Source: an uncultured Anaerolineae bacterium (GTDB taxonomy: Bacteria > Chloroflexota > Anaerolineae > J036 > Brachytrichaceae). From it: DNA of 44,898 nt. The DNA lies in NCBI GenBank assembly GCA_938034415.1, contig CALHLE010000011.1, forward strand, positions 1 through 44,898. The letters are read 5' to 3'. Position 1 is the first letter of the stretch. Every line of letters begins with the position of its first letter. Made by a program: the position numbers and the translations under genes. This document shows positions 14,809 to 24,198 of this stretch, piece by piece. Under the pieces are notes generated by a model. It did no database searches. It saw only the letters and a program-made list of their open reading frames with translations, and was not told where the DNA came from.

Positions 14809-17103
14809 GTGAAACGATCTGACCTGGTCACCCTGATCGTCCTCTTTGCCATGCTGTTCGCCGCGGTGGGCAGCATCGTGGCGGCGGAGTGGATGCCGGG
14901 GTTGGGTGTCATCGCCTGGGCGGCGGCGCTGGGCTTGCTGGCCGGCACGGCGCTGGCCTATAGCAGCTTCCCCAGTTGGACGGCGCATCTGACCAGCATG
15001 ATCTATGGGCTGTTTACGCTGAGCCTAATCGGCACAACGCACCCCAGCGTCATCACAGCGGCGGACAACTGGCGCGCGCGCGCCATGCTGCTCTTCCAGA
15101 AAATTTCTGCTTGGATCGAGGAAGCATTGAACAACGGCGCCAGCAGCGAGCCGGTGATCTTCATCTTGCTGCTCAGCGGGCTGTTCTGGGTGCTGGGCTA
15201 CACGGCTGCGTGGTACTCCTTTCGCCACCGGCGCATCTGGCATGTGATCCTGCCGACCGGCGTCGCGATGTTCTCCGACGTTTACTACTACGCCGGCCAG
15301 AACCCAATGGCGCCGTTCCTGCTGATCTACCTGCTGTGCGCCGTGACGCTGCTGGCGCTCTCGCACCTGGCCGAGCGCGAGGCCGGCTGGCTCCAAAGCC
15401 ACGTGCGCTTCTCGCCCGCGTTGGGGCGATGGTTCGTCGCCGGCGGCCTGGCCATCGCTGCGATGGCCGGCTTGTTCGGCTGGCGACTCGGCGAAGCGAC
15501 GACTTCGGCAGCCGGTCGCACCTTCCTCGAACGGCTCAACCAACCGTATAACGAGCTGCTTGCGCGTTGGAATCGCCTGTTCGCTAACCTGAACAACAAT
15601 ATTTCGCGCCAGGTAGACAGCTATGCCTCGTCCATCACGCTCAGCGGCCCGCGCGAGCTCATCGCCGAGCCGGTCATGGACGTGATCGCGCCGCCGGCGC
15701 GCTACTACTGGCGCGCCGCCAGCTATGACTACTACGACGGCCTGACCTGGCGGAACACCATCGAGACCGCGACCAATGCCCGGCCATTTGACGCCAACAT
15801 CCCGCTGGCCGGCTACGCCGCGCGCGCGCCGGCGCAGGCCGACTTCGTCCTCTATCGCGGCACCGACAGCATCTATGCGCCGTCGCAGCCGTTGCGCGCC
15901 AGCGTCGGCGCGCAGGCCATCTTCGAGCGGGTGAGCGACGCCAGCGTGGGCCTCGTTCAGCTCAAGCTGCCCGTGCCTTTGCTGGACGGGAATCGCTACA
16001 CGGCCATCGGCTCGGTGAGCGTTGCGAACGCCGCGCAACTGCGCGCGGCGCCGCCAGATTACCCGGCCTGGACTGCGCGTTACCTGCAGTTGCCGCCGCA
16101 AGTGCCCGCGCGCGTCTTCGAGTTGGCGCGCAACATCACGGCGCGCGCGCCAACGGCATTTGACAAGGCGGCTACCATCGAGCGCTGGCTGCGGGACAAC
16201 ATCGCCTATGATGAACAGTTGCCCGCGCCGCCGTCGGGCGTTGAGGCCAGCGACTATGTCCTCTTCGAGGTGCGGCGCGCCTATTGCAACTATTACGCGA
16301 CGGCGATGGCGACCATGCTGCGTTCGCTCGGCATCCCTGCGCGCGTGGCCGTCGGCTACGCCCAAGGTGATATGGCGCTCAACCCAAACATGCCCGATCG
16401 CGCGCTCTATCGCGTCAAGGGCGACGACAGCCACATGTGGGTGGAAGTGTTCTTCACCAACTACGGCTGGGTGGAGTTTGAGCCGACCGCCGGCCAGCCG
16501 CCGATTGAGCGCTTTGAACCGCAGGCCGAGGCGACGCCGACGCCTGCGCCAACTTTGCCGCCGCCCACACCTACGCCTCAGCTCCAGCCGACGGAAGCGG
16601 CGCCAGCCGCCACGCCTACGCCGGAGCCGCAGCCCTCACCGCCTGATGCCCCGGCTAATCCGCCGCCCGCAACGAACCCTGAGGCCGGCGGCCTATCCGC
16701 GATGCTGGATCGGCTGCGCAACAGCGGGTTGCCCTACCTGTTGCTGATTCCGCTCCTGATTGCCGTAGTGTTAGGCGCGTTGCGCTACCTCGAAAGCGCA
16801 GGGTTGGGCAGGCTGCCGGCAGTCGAGCGGGCGTATGCCCTGATCACGCGCTACGCCGGCTGGCTCGGCATCGGCCGGCAGCGCCAGTTCACGCCCTACG
16901 AGCAAGCCGAGGCGCTGGCGCAGTGCGCGCCGCAAGCAGAATCCGCCGTGCAACAGATCACCGCTCTCTATGTGCGCAAGCGCTTCGCACCGCCGAAGGC
17001 GGCTCACAGCCGGGAAGATGACGTAGCTGCGCTATCGGCCTGGGCCGAAGCGCGCAGCTCCCTGCGCCGGGCGCTGCTGCGGGTCAGGTTGCGAGTAAAG
17101 TAG
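14809..17103 (+). CDS. TgpA-like membrane transglutaminase-core protein
   Basis: The protein has 764 residues. About six membrane segments lie in the first 235 residues (DUF3488/TgpA N-terminal style). An extracytoplasmic region follows, then a transglutaminase-like core at about 440-565: RRAYCNYYATAMATMLRSLG with Cys493, DSHMWVEVFF with His542, and WVEFEPT with Glu558 at the place of the usual Asp. A Pro/Thr-rich linker (565-625), one membrane helix (about 640-658) and a cytoplasmic DUF4129-like helical tail complete it. It may be a cell-surface cysteine protease or peptide crosslinking enzyme. The usual MoxR ATPase and DUF58 partners are absent. The start is GTG 14809, 4 bases after lpdA, so co-transcription is likely. 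Confidence 0.85.
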   Translation: MKRSDLVTLIVLFAMLFAAVGSIVAAEWMPGLGVIAWAAALGLLAGTALAYSSFPSWTAHLTSMIYGLFTLSLIGTTHPSVITAADNWRARAMLLFQKISAWIEEALNNGASSEPVIFILLLSGLFWVLGYTAAWYSFRHRRIWHVILPTGVAMFSDVYYYAGQNPMAPFLLIYLLCAVTLLALSHLAEREAGWLQSHVRFSPALGRWFVAGGLAIAAMAGLFGWRLGEATTSAAGRTFLERLNQPYNELLARWNRLFANLNNNISRQVDSYASSITLSGPRELIAEPVMDVIAPPARYYWRAASYDYYDGLTWRNTIETATNARPFDANIPLAGYAARAPAQADFVLYRGTDSIYAPSQPLRASVGAQAIFERVSDASVGLVQLKLPVPLLDGNRYTAIGSVSVANAAQLRAAPPDYPAWTARYLQLPPQVPARVFELARNITARAPTAFDKAATIERWLRDNIAYDEQLPAPPSGVEASDYVLFEVRRAYCNYYATAMATMLRSLGIPARVAVGYAQGDMALNPNMPDRALYRVKGDDSHMWVEVFFTNYGWVEFEPTAGQPPIERFEPQAEATPTPAPTLPPPTPTPQLQPTEAAPAATPTPEPQPSPPDAPANPPPATNPEAGGLSAMLDRLRNSGLPYLLLIPLLIAVVLGALRYLESAGLGRLPAVERAYALITRYAGWLGIGRQRQFTPYEQAEALAQCAPQAESAVQQITALYVRKRFAPPKAAHSREDDVAALSAWAEARSSLRRALLRVRLRVK

Positions 17104-17128
17104 CGCGGGACGCCGAGCGTCTGTTGAC

Positions 17129-18625
17129 TCACGCCCAGTTGATCACCCGACCCTCTCGGCGCGCATCCTCCGCCGCAAAGGCGAGCAGGTGGCTTTCCAG
17201 CGACACGCGGGCGGTCGTTTGATGTTTGGTGCGCTCGCCGTTTAGCGCTTTCACGAAGTCGCGCATTAGCCCGAAGTCGCCGCCCCCGTGCCCGCTGCCA
17301 TCGCCGGCGGGGTGGAGCACTTCTTCTTTCAGGCTGCCGTGATCCACGATGCGGAGGGCAAACGGCCGGCCTTCGCTGAAGTCGCCGTAGAGCGTGGCGC
17401 GCGTGCCATCCCAGCGCAGGGTGCGGCCTTCGCGGTCGCTGTGGCCGTGCATGGTGAAGGTGCAGGTCGCACCGTCCTCGAATTCCAGATTGAGCGTTTG
17501 ATGATCTACCACGTCGTTGTCGCAGCAATACACGCACCGGCCGTAGGGGCCGGACTTCAGCTTCTCCCAGCGCTCCTCCGGCAGCATGTTGAACATGTCG
17601 GCGGCGGTGAGCATGAAGCCGCGCGTCTCGAACCGTTCCAGCGTCGAGCGCTGATGAATGTCGGCCCCATACAGGCGCGGCGCATACCAAGGGCAGGTCG
17701 CTTCGATCGGGCAGCCATCGGTGCAGCGTTCGGGGATCGGCTCAGGCGAAAGCTCGGCCGCGCGCTCGGCGCGGTAGTGCGCGAGCGATCCAAACGACGA
17801 AAGCCGCCGGACGCGCTGACCCATGACCCAGATGAGGATGTCTAGATCGTGGCAGCACTTGGCGAGGATCATCGGCGCGGAGAGCGCCTGGTTGCGCCAA
17901 TTGCCGCGCACAAAGCTGTGGCTCATGTGCCAGTAGCTCACGTTCTCGCGGTGATCAATGGTGATGATGCGACCCAGCCGGCCGCTGTTCACAATGTCGT
18001 AGAGCGCCGTGAAGAAAGGGGTGCAGCGCAGCACATGGCAAATCTGCAACGTGCGCCCCAGGCGTTCGGCGGCCTCCACCAGCGCAACGCGTTCTTCGCG
18101 GGTGGGCGCGATGGGCTTTTCCAACAGCACATCGTAGCCGGCGGCCAGCGGCGCCAGCGTGCTGGCGTGATGCATGCGATCCTGCGTACAGTTGACTGCT
18201 GCGCGCGCCATCTGCGGCCGCGCGACCACGTCTTCCCACGAGGCGAATTGACGCTCTGCTGGGATGTCGTGATACGAGGCAAAGCGCGCGCGGCGTTCAG
18301 GGTCCGGCTCGGCCACGGCGATGAACCGAATCTCGTTGGGGTGTTGCAGGGCATACGGCCCATACGACCAGGTTGCGCGGTTACCCGCGCCTATCATGAC
18401 GGCTTCGAATCGCAGCTTTTGCGAGCTGTTCGAGCAAGTCGTTTCTCGCCCGGCAAATCTGACAACCTGCAGCAGACATTGCTCGCCGAGTAGGATAGCT
18501 CGACTATACTCTTGGTGAAAGTCTCCTTGCTTGTTTTGGCACGAGGCTGGCGGGGGCGGTTTACTACTTCTGTAACTGACGTGCGTTAGCCATGGAAAGG
18601 AACGTTGCGCGCATATTCGAATCAC
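17129..18625 (-). CDS. Gfo/Idh/MocA-family oxidoreductase (start uncertain)
   Basis: This is an NAD(P)-dependent sugar or cyclitol dehydrogenase-type protein. The Rossmann fold opens FEAVMIGAGNRATW (about residues 72-85). EKPIAPTREE is the family EKP motif, and HRENVSYWHMSHSFVRGNW with CCHDLDILIW follows in the catalytic domain. A Cys cluster, CTDGCPIEATCPW, is typical of one large subgroup. The C-terminal half is the usual beta-sheet domain. The only standard start in frame before the Rossmann fold is GTG 18625, which overlaps the divergent LCP gene by 34 bases and adds some 70 non-homologous residues. A TATAGT box at 18503-18508 suggests transcription starts later. The true start may be a rare codon, or the 5' end may be damaged. 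Substrate unknown. Confidence 0.75.
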   Translation of the reverse strand: MIRICAQRSFPWLTHVSYRSSKPPPPASCQNKQGDFHQEYSRAILLGEQCLLQVVRFAGRETTCSNSSQKLRFEAVMIGAGNRATWSYGPYALQHPNEIRFIAVAEPDPERRARFASYHDIPAERQFASWEDVVARPQMARAAVNCTQDRMHHASTLAPLAAGYDVLLEKPIAPTREERVALVEAAERLGRTLQICHVLRCTPFFTALYDIVNSGRLGRIITIDHRENVSYWHMSHSFVRGNWRNQALSAPMILAKCCHDLDILIWVMGQRVRRLSSFGSLAHYRAERAAELSPEPIPERCTDGCPIEATCPWYAPRLYGADIHQRSTLERFETRGFMLTAADMFNMLPEERWEKLKSGPYGRCVYCCDNDVVDHQTLNLEFEDGATCTFTMHGHSDREGRTLRWDGTRATLYGDFSEGRPFALRIVDHGSLKEEVLHPAGDGSGHGGGDFGLMRDFVKALNGERTKHQTTARVSLESHLLAFAAEDARREGRVINWA

Positions 18626-20109
18626 TGCTCATCGTGGTCGTGCTCGCCTCCGTAGGTCTGGGGGTCACTTGGACGGGCAATTTCCAGGCTACAGGGCCGG
18701 AAGCGCCTCAGTTGCCGAGCCAGCCGGCGACGCGCTCCGGAGACGCTTTCTTCGCGCGGACACCTGCGCCTGAAACAGCGCTGCCTGTCGGCGGCGCGAC
18801 GCCTTTCCCCTCCATGCCGGAGGTCACCTCGACGCCCGGCAGCATCAAGGCGAGCGAAATCGCTACGCCCGTGGCCGTGAACTTGCAGGTGGATGAGCGC
18901 GCGCTCGGCGCCGAGGACGCCCCGCTGCTGCCACAGGCGCCGGGCACGATCAACATCTTGCTGCTCGGCAGCGACGCTTCGGCCGACAGCCGCTATGCAC
19001 GCACCGACACTATCATCGTCGCCAGCATTGACCCGCGCTATCCGTCCGTCAGCTTGCTCTCGTTCCCGCGCGACCTTCAGGTGCGCATGTCGGACGGCGT
19101 GCAGGATCGCATCAACACGGCCATGCAGCGTGGCTACCTCAGCAACTACCCCGGCGGCGGGCCGGCCTATCTGGCCCTTGTCCTGCGCAAGAACTTCGGC
19201 CTCAAGGTTGACCATTTCGTGCGCGTGGACTTCGCCGGGCTGATCAAAGCCGTGGACAGGCTGGGCGGCATAGATGTCTTGGTCGAGTGCGAGCTGCACG
19301 ACACTTTCCCCGACAAAGATTCGCCGCTCGGCAAAACCGACCTTGACCTCTATCCGGGCAAGGTGACCTTGAACGGCAAGCAGGCGCTGTGGTATGCCCG
19401 CTCGCGTTGGAGCACCACCGACTTCGACCGCGCGCGACGCCAGCAGAAGGTGCTGCGCGCGCTGTTCCGCAAGGCGCGTGATGGCAACCTGCTACAGAAC
19501 GCACTCGGGCTCTACGGCGAGTTTCGCAACAGCATCGAAACCGACCTTGGCCCAACCGACCTCGTTGCTTTGGTAGACATCGCCCGGCGGCTCAGCAACG
19601 ACGACATCAAGAGTCGCGTGATCACTTGGCCAATCGTCCGCTCACATCAGCGCGCAGACGGCGCCGCGGTGTTGATTCCAACCGAAAAGACCATCCCGTT
19701 CATTGCCGAAGCGTTGGCGCCGCCGGCCGGCAATCAGGCGCAAATCCGGCCTGCGGTGGAGATCTACAACGGCTCTTCGCGGCCGGATATGGAGCTGGTT
19801 GCTGCGGAACGGCTGACGTGGGAAGGTTTTCAAGTGGTTGCCCTGGGACAGGTTGAGGGGGATCGCTTCCCGCAGACGCAGATTGTTGACTACAGCACAA
19901 CGCGCAAGGGGTCGCCCATCGCCCGGCTGCAAGACATCTTCCGCGTGCAACCGCGCAACGTGATCGGCCAGCCGGATCCAAGCAGCCCATCGGCGGCGCG
20001 CGTCATCCTGGGCGAGGATTACGACTCTTGTCCGAACACGGCCAACATCGCCGGCGATGTAAAGCTGGAAGCGGCAGGGGAACAAATCCGCGTGACGCCC
20101 GCGCCGTGA
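18592..20109 (+). CDS. LytR-CpsA-Psr (LCP) family protein with LytR_C domain
   Basis: LCP proteins move glycopolymers from lipid carriers to the cell wall outside the membrane. A single N-terminal membrane anchor spans about residues 9-27. A Pro/Thr-rich spacer follows to about 115, then the LCP core at about 119-300: TINILLLGSD, YARTDTIIVASIDP, the FPRD motif (Arg160, Asp161), VDHFVRVDFAGLIKAVDRLG and WYARSRWSTTDFDRARRQQ with the conserved Arg set. Residues about 385-470 form the LytR_C domain (VEIYNGSSRPDMELVAAERL). The start is ATG 18592. It suggests wall-linked polymers in this organism. It is divergent from the oxidoreductase and convergent with the Thr-Pro repeat protein. Confidence 0.9.
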   Translation: MERNVARIFESLLIVVVLASVGLGVTWTGNFQATGPEAPQLPSQPATRSGDAFFARTPAPETALPVGGATPFPSMPEVTSTPGSIKASEIATPVAVNLQVDERALGAEDAPLLPQAPGTINILLLGSDASADSRYARTDTIIVASIDPRYPSVSLLSFPRDLQVRMSDGVQDRINTAMQRGYLSNYPGGGPAYLALVLRKNFGLKVDHFVRVDFAGLIKAVDRLGGIDVLVECELHDTFPDKDSPLGKTDLDLYPGKVTLNGKQALWYARSRWSTTDFDRARRQQKVLRALFRKARDGNLLQNALGLYGEFRNSIETDLGPTDLVALVDIARRLSNDDIKSRVITWPIVRSHQRADGAAVLIPTEKTIPFIAEALAPPAGNQAQIRPAVEIYNGSSRPDMELVAAERLTWEGFQVVALGQVEGDRFPQTQIVDYSTTRKGSPIARLQDIFRVQPRNVIGQPDPSSPSAARVILGEDYDSCPNTANIAGDVKLEAAGEQIRVTPAP

Positions 20110-20130
20110 GCATCGCGCGGCTTAAGCCGA

Positions 20131-20670
20131 TTAAGGCATCGGCGTGCTCGTCGGCTCCGCTGTCGGCGTAGGCGTGTCCGTTGGCGTAGGGGTGAGCGTC
20201 GGTATAGGCGTGTCCACAGGCGCAGGGGTATCGGTCGGCGGCGCAAGCGTCGGCGTAGTCGTAGGCGTTTCAGTTGGTGTGGCCGTCGGGGTGTGAGTCG
20301 GTGTAGCCGTAGGCGTTTCGGTCGGCGTTGGCGTGTGAGTCGGCGTAGCTGTGGGCGTTTCGGTCGGCGTTGGCGTGTGAGTCGGCGTGGGCAAGCCGCG
20401 CGTCGGCGACGGCAGGCCAGTCGGCGTGATCGTTGGCGGCACGAACTGGGTGGGCAAGTCGGCCAACGTGGGCGTGGCCGGGCGCGTCTCGGTGGCCTGC
20501 TGAGCTGGTGATGCAGTCGACGCGACGAGCGGATTTTGATTTGGCCGCTGCAGAATGACAAGCGCGGCAAAGCCAAGCAAGTAGCACGGAATGGTTAGGA
20601 GAATGATGCCGATGAGCACGCTGTAAGCAACGCGATTTCGGCGCGGCGCGTTGTCGGGGACGTCCTGCAT
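20131..20670 (-). CDS. Membrane-anchored Thr/Pro repeat protein
   Basis: The protein has 179 residues. A short basic cytoplasmic start is followed by one strong membrane helix (about 17-40, SVLIGIILLTIPCYLLGFAA). The rest is a long extracellular stretch of Thr-Pro pairs (TPTPTETPTATPTH and variants) with no folded domain. The 14-residue unit comes from a 42-bp imperfect tandem repeat at about 20277-20394. Such regions usually act as wall-spanning stalks or O-glycosylated spacers. The gene is head to head with ileS, 49 bases from its start, and converges on the LCP gene across a CGGCTTAAGCCG palindrome (20118-20129). Function is unknown. Confidence 0.65.
   Translation of the reverse strand: MQDVPDNAPRRNRVAYSVLIGIILLTIPCYLLGFAALVILQRPNQNPLVASTASPAQQATETRPATPTLADLPTQFVPPTITPTGLPSPTRGLPTPTHTPTPTETPTATPTHTPTPTETPTATPTHTPTATPTETPTTTPTLAPPTDTPAPVDTPIPTLTPTPTDTPTPTAEPTSTPMP
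20277..20394. repeat. 42-bp imperfect tandem repeat, about 2.7 units
   Basis: Repeats built from GTCGGCGTTGGCGTGTGA and GGCGTTTCG blocks recur every 42 bp. They encode the TPTPTETPTATPTH unit on the minus strand. Copy number may vary between strains by slippage. Confidence 0.7.
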
Positions 20671-20700
20671 GCCGTTTGTATTGTAGTATCATCGAACAAT

Positions 20701-20724
20701 AACATTGTGTAGACTGACAATGTT
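20701..20724. promoter_or_regulatory. Inverted repeat overlapping the ileS start codon
   Basis: AACATTGT (20701-20708) and ACAATGTT (20717-20724) form perfect 8-bp arms around an 8-base spacer. The ileS ATG (20720-20722) lies in the right arm. A second, nested ACAAT/ATTGT pair lies at 20696-20708. It could be an operator for a dimeric regulator, or an RNA hairpin that hides the start codon. Confidence 0.35.
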
Positions 20725-23700
20725 TCAGCCAGTTGCGACCCAGATTGACTTCCCGGCTCAGGAACGCGATGTGCTCGCGTTTTGGGCGCGCACGCGGGCC
20801 TTCGACCGCTTGCGCGAGTTGCGCGCCGACTCCGACAAACGCTTCTCTTTCATAGACGGCCCGATCACCGCCAACAACCCAATGGGCGTGCATCACGCTT
20901 GGGGCCGCACCTACAAGGACTTGTGGCAGCGCTACTTCGCCATGAAGGGCTACAACCAGCGCTGGCAAAACGGCTTCGACTGCCAAGGGCTATGGGTCGA
21001 GGTCAACGTCGAGAAGGACATGAGCTTCAAGTCGAAGCGCGACATTGAGGCCTTCGGCATGGAGCGCTTCATCGGCCTGTGCAAGCAGCGCGTGCTGAAC
21101 AGCGCCGCCATGCAGACCGAGCAGTCCATCCGGCTAGGCTACTGGATGGACTGGAACGACCCGGAAGAGCTGCGCTGGCTGGCCCAAAAGATCGTCGAAG
21201 ACCCTCAACAAGTCATCACCCTCGAGCGCAACGGACAGCCGATCACCGGCACCGTCGAGCAAATCGTTGGCCGGCTCGGCCTACCGGAACTGGGCGGCTC
21301 GTACTTCACCTTCAGCGACGAGAACAACTATCAGATTTGGAGCTTCCTGAAGAAGTGCCACGAAAGGGGCTGGATTTATCGCGGTGAAGACGTGATCCCG
21401 TGGTGCCCCCGCTGCGCTACCGGCATCAGCCAGCACGAGATTGACACCGAAGGCTACAAGGATCGCGAGGACCCGGCCATCACCGTGCGCATGAAGCTCA
21501 AGTCGTTCGACGTGAGCCAGGCGACCTGGGTTAGCCCGCAGGCGCGCGCCAAGTTCGACCACGCGCCGGGCAAGTTCCTGCTGGCCTGGACGACGACGCC
21601 CTGGACGCTGCCGGCCAACGTCATGGCCTCGGTCGGCCCCAAGCTGACCTATGCCATCGTTCGGCAACTGCACAAAGATGGCGAACTGGCCGTGTACTTC
21701 CTCAGCAACAAGACGCTGAGCATCCTGCGTGGCGAATACGAGGTGCTGGGCGAGATTCAGGGCGAACACATGGCTGGCTGGACGTATGAAGGGCTGTTCG
21801 ACGACCTGCCGGCGTTTATTGACGCGCACAAGCGCTGGCAAGATAAGCACGACGGCCGCACCTTCGCGCATACCGTCATCACCTGGGATGGCGTGGGCGA
21901 GGACGAAGGCACCGGCATCGTGCACAATGCGCCCGGCGCCGGCCCGGAGGACTATCAGCTTGGCAAGCAACACGGCATGCCGAAGATCGCCCCGCTGAAC
22001 GAGGACGGCTACTTCCTGGACGGCTTCGGCGAACTGACCGGCAAGCACGCCCACGAGGTGCCCGACTTAGTCGAAGCGCTGCTCAAGGCCAAAGGCTACT
22101 TCTATCGCCGTGACAAGTATATGCACCGTTACGCCCACTGTTGGCGCTGCGGCACGCCGCTGGTCTATCGCATGGTGGACGAGTGGTACATCAGCATGGA
22201 CGAGCTACGCTACGCCATGATGGCCGTGTCGGAGCAGATCAACTGGATCCCTGCTTTCGGCAAAGAGCGCGAGCGGGACTGGTTGCGCAACATGCACGAC
22301 TGGATGATCAGCAAGAAGCGCTACTGGGGGCTGGCGTTGCCGATCTGGGAGTATCCCGACGGCACGTTTGAGGTCATCGGCAGCTACGAAGAGCTGAAGG
22401 CGCGCGCCGTCGAGGGCTGGGAGGAATTCGACGGCCACACGCCACATCGGCCCTATATTGACAAGGTCAAGATCAAACATCCAGTCACCGGCCTCATCGG
22501 CACGCGCGTGCCCGACGTGGGCAATCCGTGGCTCGACGCCGGCATCGTCGCTTACTCCACTCTGCGCTACCGCACCGACCGGGCGTACTGGGAGCAGTGG
22601 TTCCCAGCAGATTTCATCACCGAGAGCTTCCCCGGCCAGTTCCGCAACTGGTTCTACTCGTTGATCGCGATGAGCACGGTGCTGGAAGGGCGCATGCCCA
22701 CGCGCACCATCCTCGGCTATGCGACGCTGCTCGACGAAAAGGGCGAGCCGATGCACAAGAGCAAAGGCAACGCCATCGAGTTCAACGAGGCTGCCGACAA
22801 GGCCGGCGCCGACGTGATGCGTTGGCTATATGCGCGCCAGCGCTACGACGACAACCTGCTGTTCGGCTACAACGCGCTCAACGAGGTCCGTCGCCAAGTC
22901 ATCATCCCGCTGTGGAACGTCTATGCCTTCTTCGTCACCTATGCCAACGCCGACGGCTGGTCGCCCAAGCCACAGGAGGCGCAGGAACAGCCGACTATGC
23001 TCAGCGCCCTGGACAGGTGGGTGCTGGCCCGGCTGGCCGAGACGACAAACGCGGTCAACGCGGCGCTCGACGCCTACGATGCGCGGCCGGCGGCGCTGGC
23101 CATCGAGAAGTTCATAGACGACCTGTCGAACTGGTATGTCCGGCGCTCGCGCGAGCGCTTCTGGGGCAGCCAGATGACGACGGACAAAGAAGCAGCCTAT
23201 GCCACGCTCTACGAAGTGCTCACCACGCTTGCCCGGCTGATCGCCCCCATCGTCCCCTTCATCAGCGAAGTGATGTGGCAGAACTTGCGGAACGCCGATT
23301 TCCGCATCCAGAACCCGGAGGACAACCGCCGGCTGCGCGAATCACGACGCGCGTTCTCCGTGCATCACCAGCCCTATCCGCAGCCGCGCGAGTTGACGGA
23401 AGAAGAACGCGCCCTGCTGCGTGAGGTGGCGCTGGTCCGTGCGGTGGTTGCGCTCGGCCACAGCACCCGCGCCCAATCGAAGGTGAAGGTGCGCCAGCCG
23501 CTGCGCAAGGCCATGATCGTCGCCGACGACGAAGCGCGCCGGGCGATCCTCGCCCACTACGACGTCATCACCGATGAGCTGAACGTCAAAGCGCTGGAGT
23601 TCGTCGAGCGCGAGGGCGAACTGGTCAGCTATCGCGTGTTGCCAGACCTGAAGAAATTGGGCAAGAAGCTGGGCGCCGACTTGCCAAAGGTGCGCGCCGG

Positions 23701-24151
23701 TCTGGGACAACTCGACCCATCGTCGGTCGTCGCTGCGGTCAAGGCCGGCCAACCCGTCGCCGTGAACGGCGTCTCGCTCCAGCCGGATGAGGTCATCGTG
23801 CAGGCCGTCCCCCGCGAGGGGTTGATCGTTGCCGGCGAGAACGGCATCGTCGTCGGCCTGGATACCACGCTCGACGAGGCGTTGATCGCCGAAGGGTTAG
23901 CGCGCGAGGTGGTGCGCCGCGTCAACGACTTGCGCAAGACTGCCGGGCTGAACGTCTCCGACCGCATCCATTTGGCCTACAACGCCAGCGACCGCCTGCG
24001 GCGCGCGATCGCCGACTTCGCCGACTACATCGCCGGTGAAACGTTGAGCGTTGCGCTGAGCGAGGGCCAACTGGCGGACGGCGTCAGCGCCAGCGATGCC
24101 TTCGACGGCGAGCAGCTCACGATCTCGATCAAAAAGGTATCCGATCGGTGA
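20720..24151 (+). CDS. ileS: Isoleucyl-tRNA synthetase (eukaryote-like type)
   Basis: This class Ia synthetase charges tRNA-Ile and edits Val. From ATG 20720 it has 1143 residues. The HIGH-equivalent is HHAWG (58-62) after GPITANNPMG, and the KMSKS loop reads MHKSKGN (678-684). The CP1 editing domain contains TTPWTLPANVMASVGP and EDEGTGIVHNAPGAGPEDY. Zinc-type cysteine pairs are WCPRC and CWRCG. GLALPIWEYPDGT belongs to the catalytic core. The C-terminus carries the anticodon-binding helices and a DUF5915-like tail (REGLIVAGENGIVVGLDTTL). The arrangement matches the type 2, often mupirocin-resistant, IleRS. TTG 20705 is less likely as start. It leads a plus-strand run with the KAP fusion gene and lspA. 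Confidence 0.95.
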   Translation: MFQPVATQIDFPAQERDVLAFWARTRAFDRLRELRADSDKRFSFIDGPITANNPMGVHHAWGRTYKDLWQRYFAMKGYNQRWQNGFDCQGLWVEVNVEKDMSFKSKRDIEAFGMERFIGLCKQRVLNSAAMQTEQSIRLGYWMDWNDPEELRWLAQKIVEDPQQVITLERNGQPITGTVEQIVGRLGLPELGGSYFTFSDENNYQIWSFLKKCHERGWIYRGEDVIPWCPRCATGISQHEIDTEGYKDREDPAITVRMKLKSFDVSQATWVSPQARAKFDHAPGKFLLAWTTTPWTLPANVMASVGPKLTYAIVRQLHKDGELAVYFLSNKTLSILRGEYEVLGEIQGEHMAGWTYEGLFDDLPAFIDAHKRWQDKHDGRTFAHTVITWDGVGEDEGTGIVHNAPGAGPEDYQLGKQHGMPKIAPLNEDGYFLDGFGELTGKHAHEVPDLVEALLKAKGYFYRRDKYMHRYAHCWRCGTPLVYRMVDEWYISMDELRYAMMAVSEQINWIPAFGKERERDWLRNMHDWMISKKRYWGLALPIWEYPDGTFEVIGSYEELKARAVEGWEEFDGHTPHRPYIDKVKIKHPVTGLIGTRVPDVGNPWLDAGIVAYSTLRYRTDRAYWEQWFPADFITESFPGQFRNWFYSLIAMSTVLEGRMPTRTILGYATLLDEKGEPMHKSKGNAIEFNEAADKAGADVMRWLYARQRYDDNLLFGYNALNEVRRQVIIPLWNVYAFFVTYANADGWSPKPQEAQEQPTMLSALDRWVLARLAETTNAVNAALDAYDARPAALAIEKFIDDLSNWYVRRSRERFWGSQMTTDKEAAYATLYEVLTTLARLIAPIVPFISEVMWQNLRNADFRIQNPEDNRRLRESRRAFSVHHQPYPQPRELTEEERALLREVALVRAVVALGHSTRAQSKVKVRQPLRKAMIVADDEARRAILAHYDVITDELNVKALEFVEREGELVSYRVLPDLKKLGKKLGADLPKVRAGLGQLDPSSVVAAVKAGQPVAVNGVSLQPDEVIVQAVPREGLIVAGENGIVVGLDTTLDEALIAEGLAREVVRRVNDLRKTAGLNVSDRIHLAYNASDRLRRAIADFADYIAGETLSVALSEGQLADGVSASDAFDGEQLTISIKKVSDR

Positions 24152-24198
24152 GAAAGCAGGACGTCAAAGATGCTTGGCTCCTTCAAGAAGGGGGATAC

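Noticed and set aside
17109-17121. Small hairpin GACGC-CGA-GCGTC between convergent genes
   Set aside because: It has only a 5-bp stem and no T-run, too weak to call a terminator.
20270-20400. Repeats considered as a CRISPR array
   Set aside because: The units are contiguous coding repeats for Thr-Pro text with no unique spacers.
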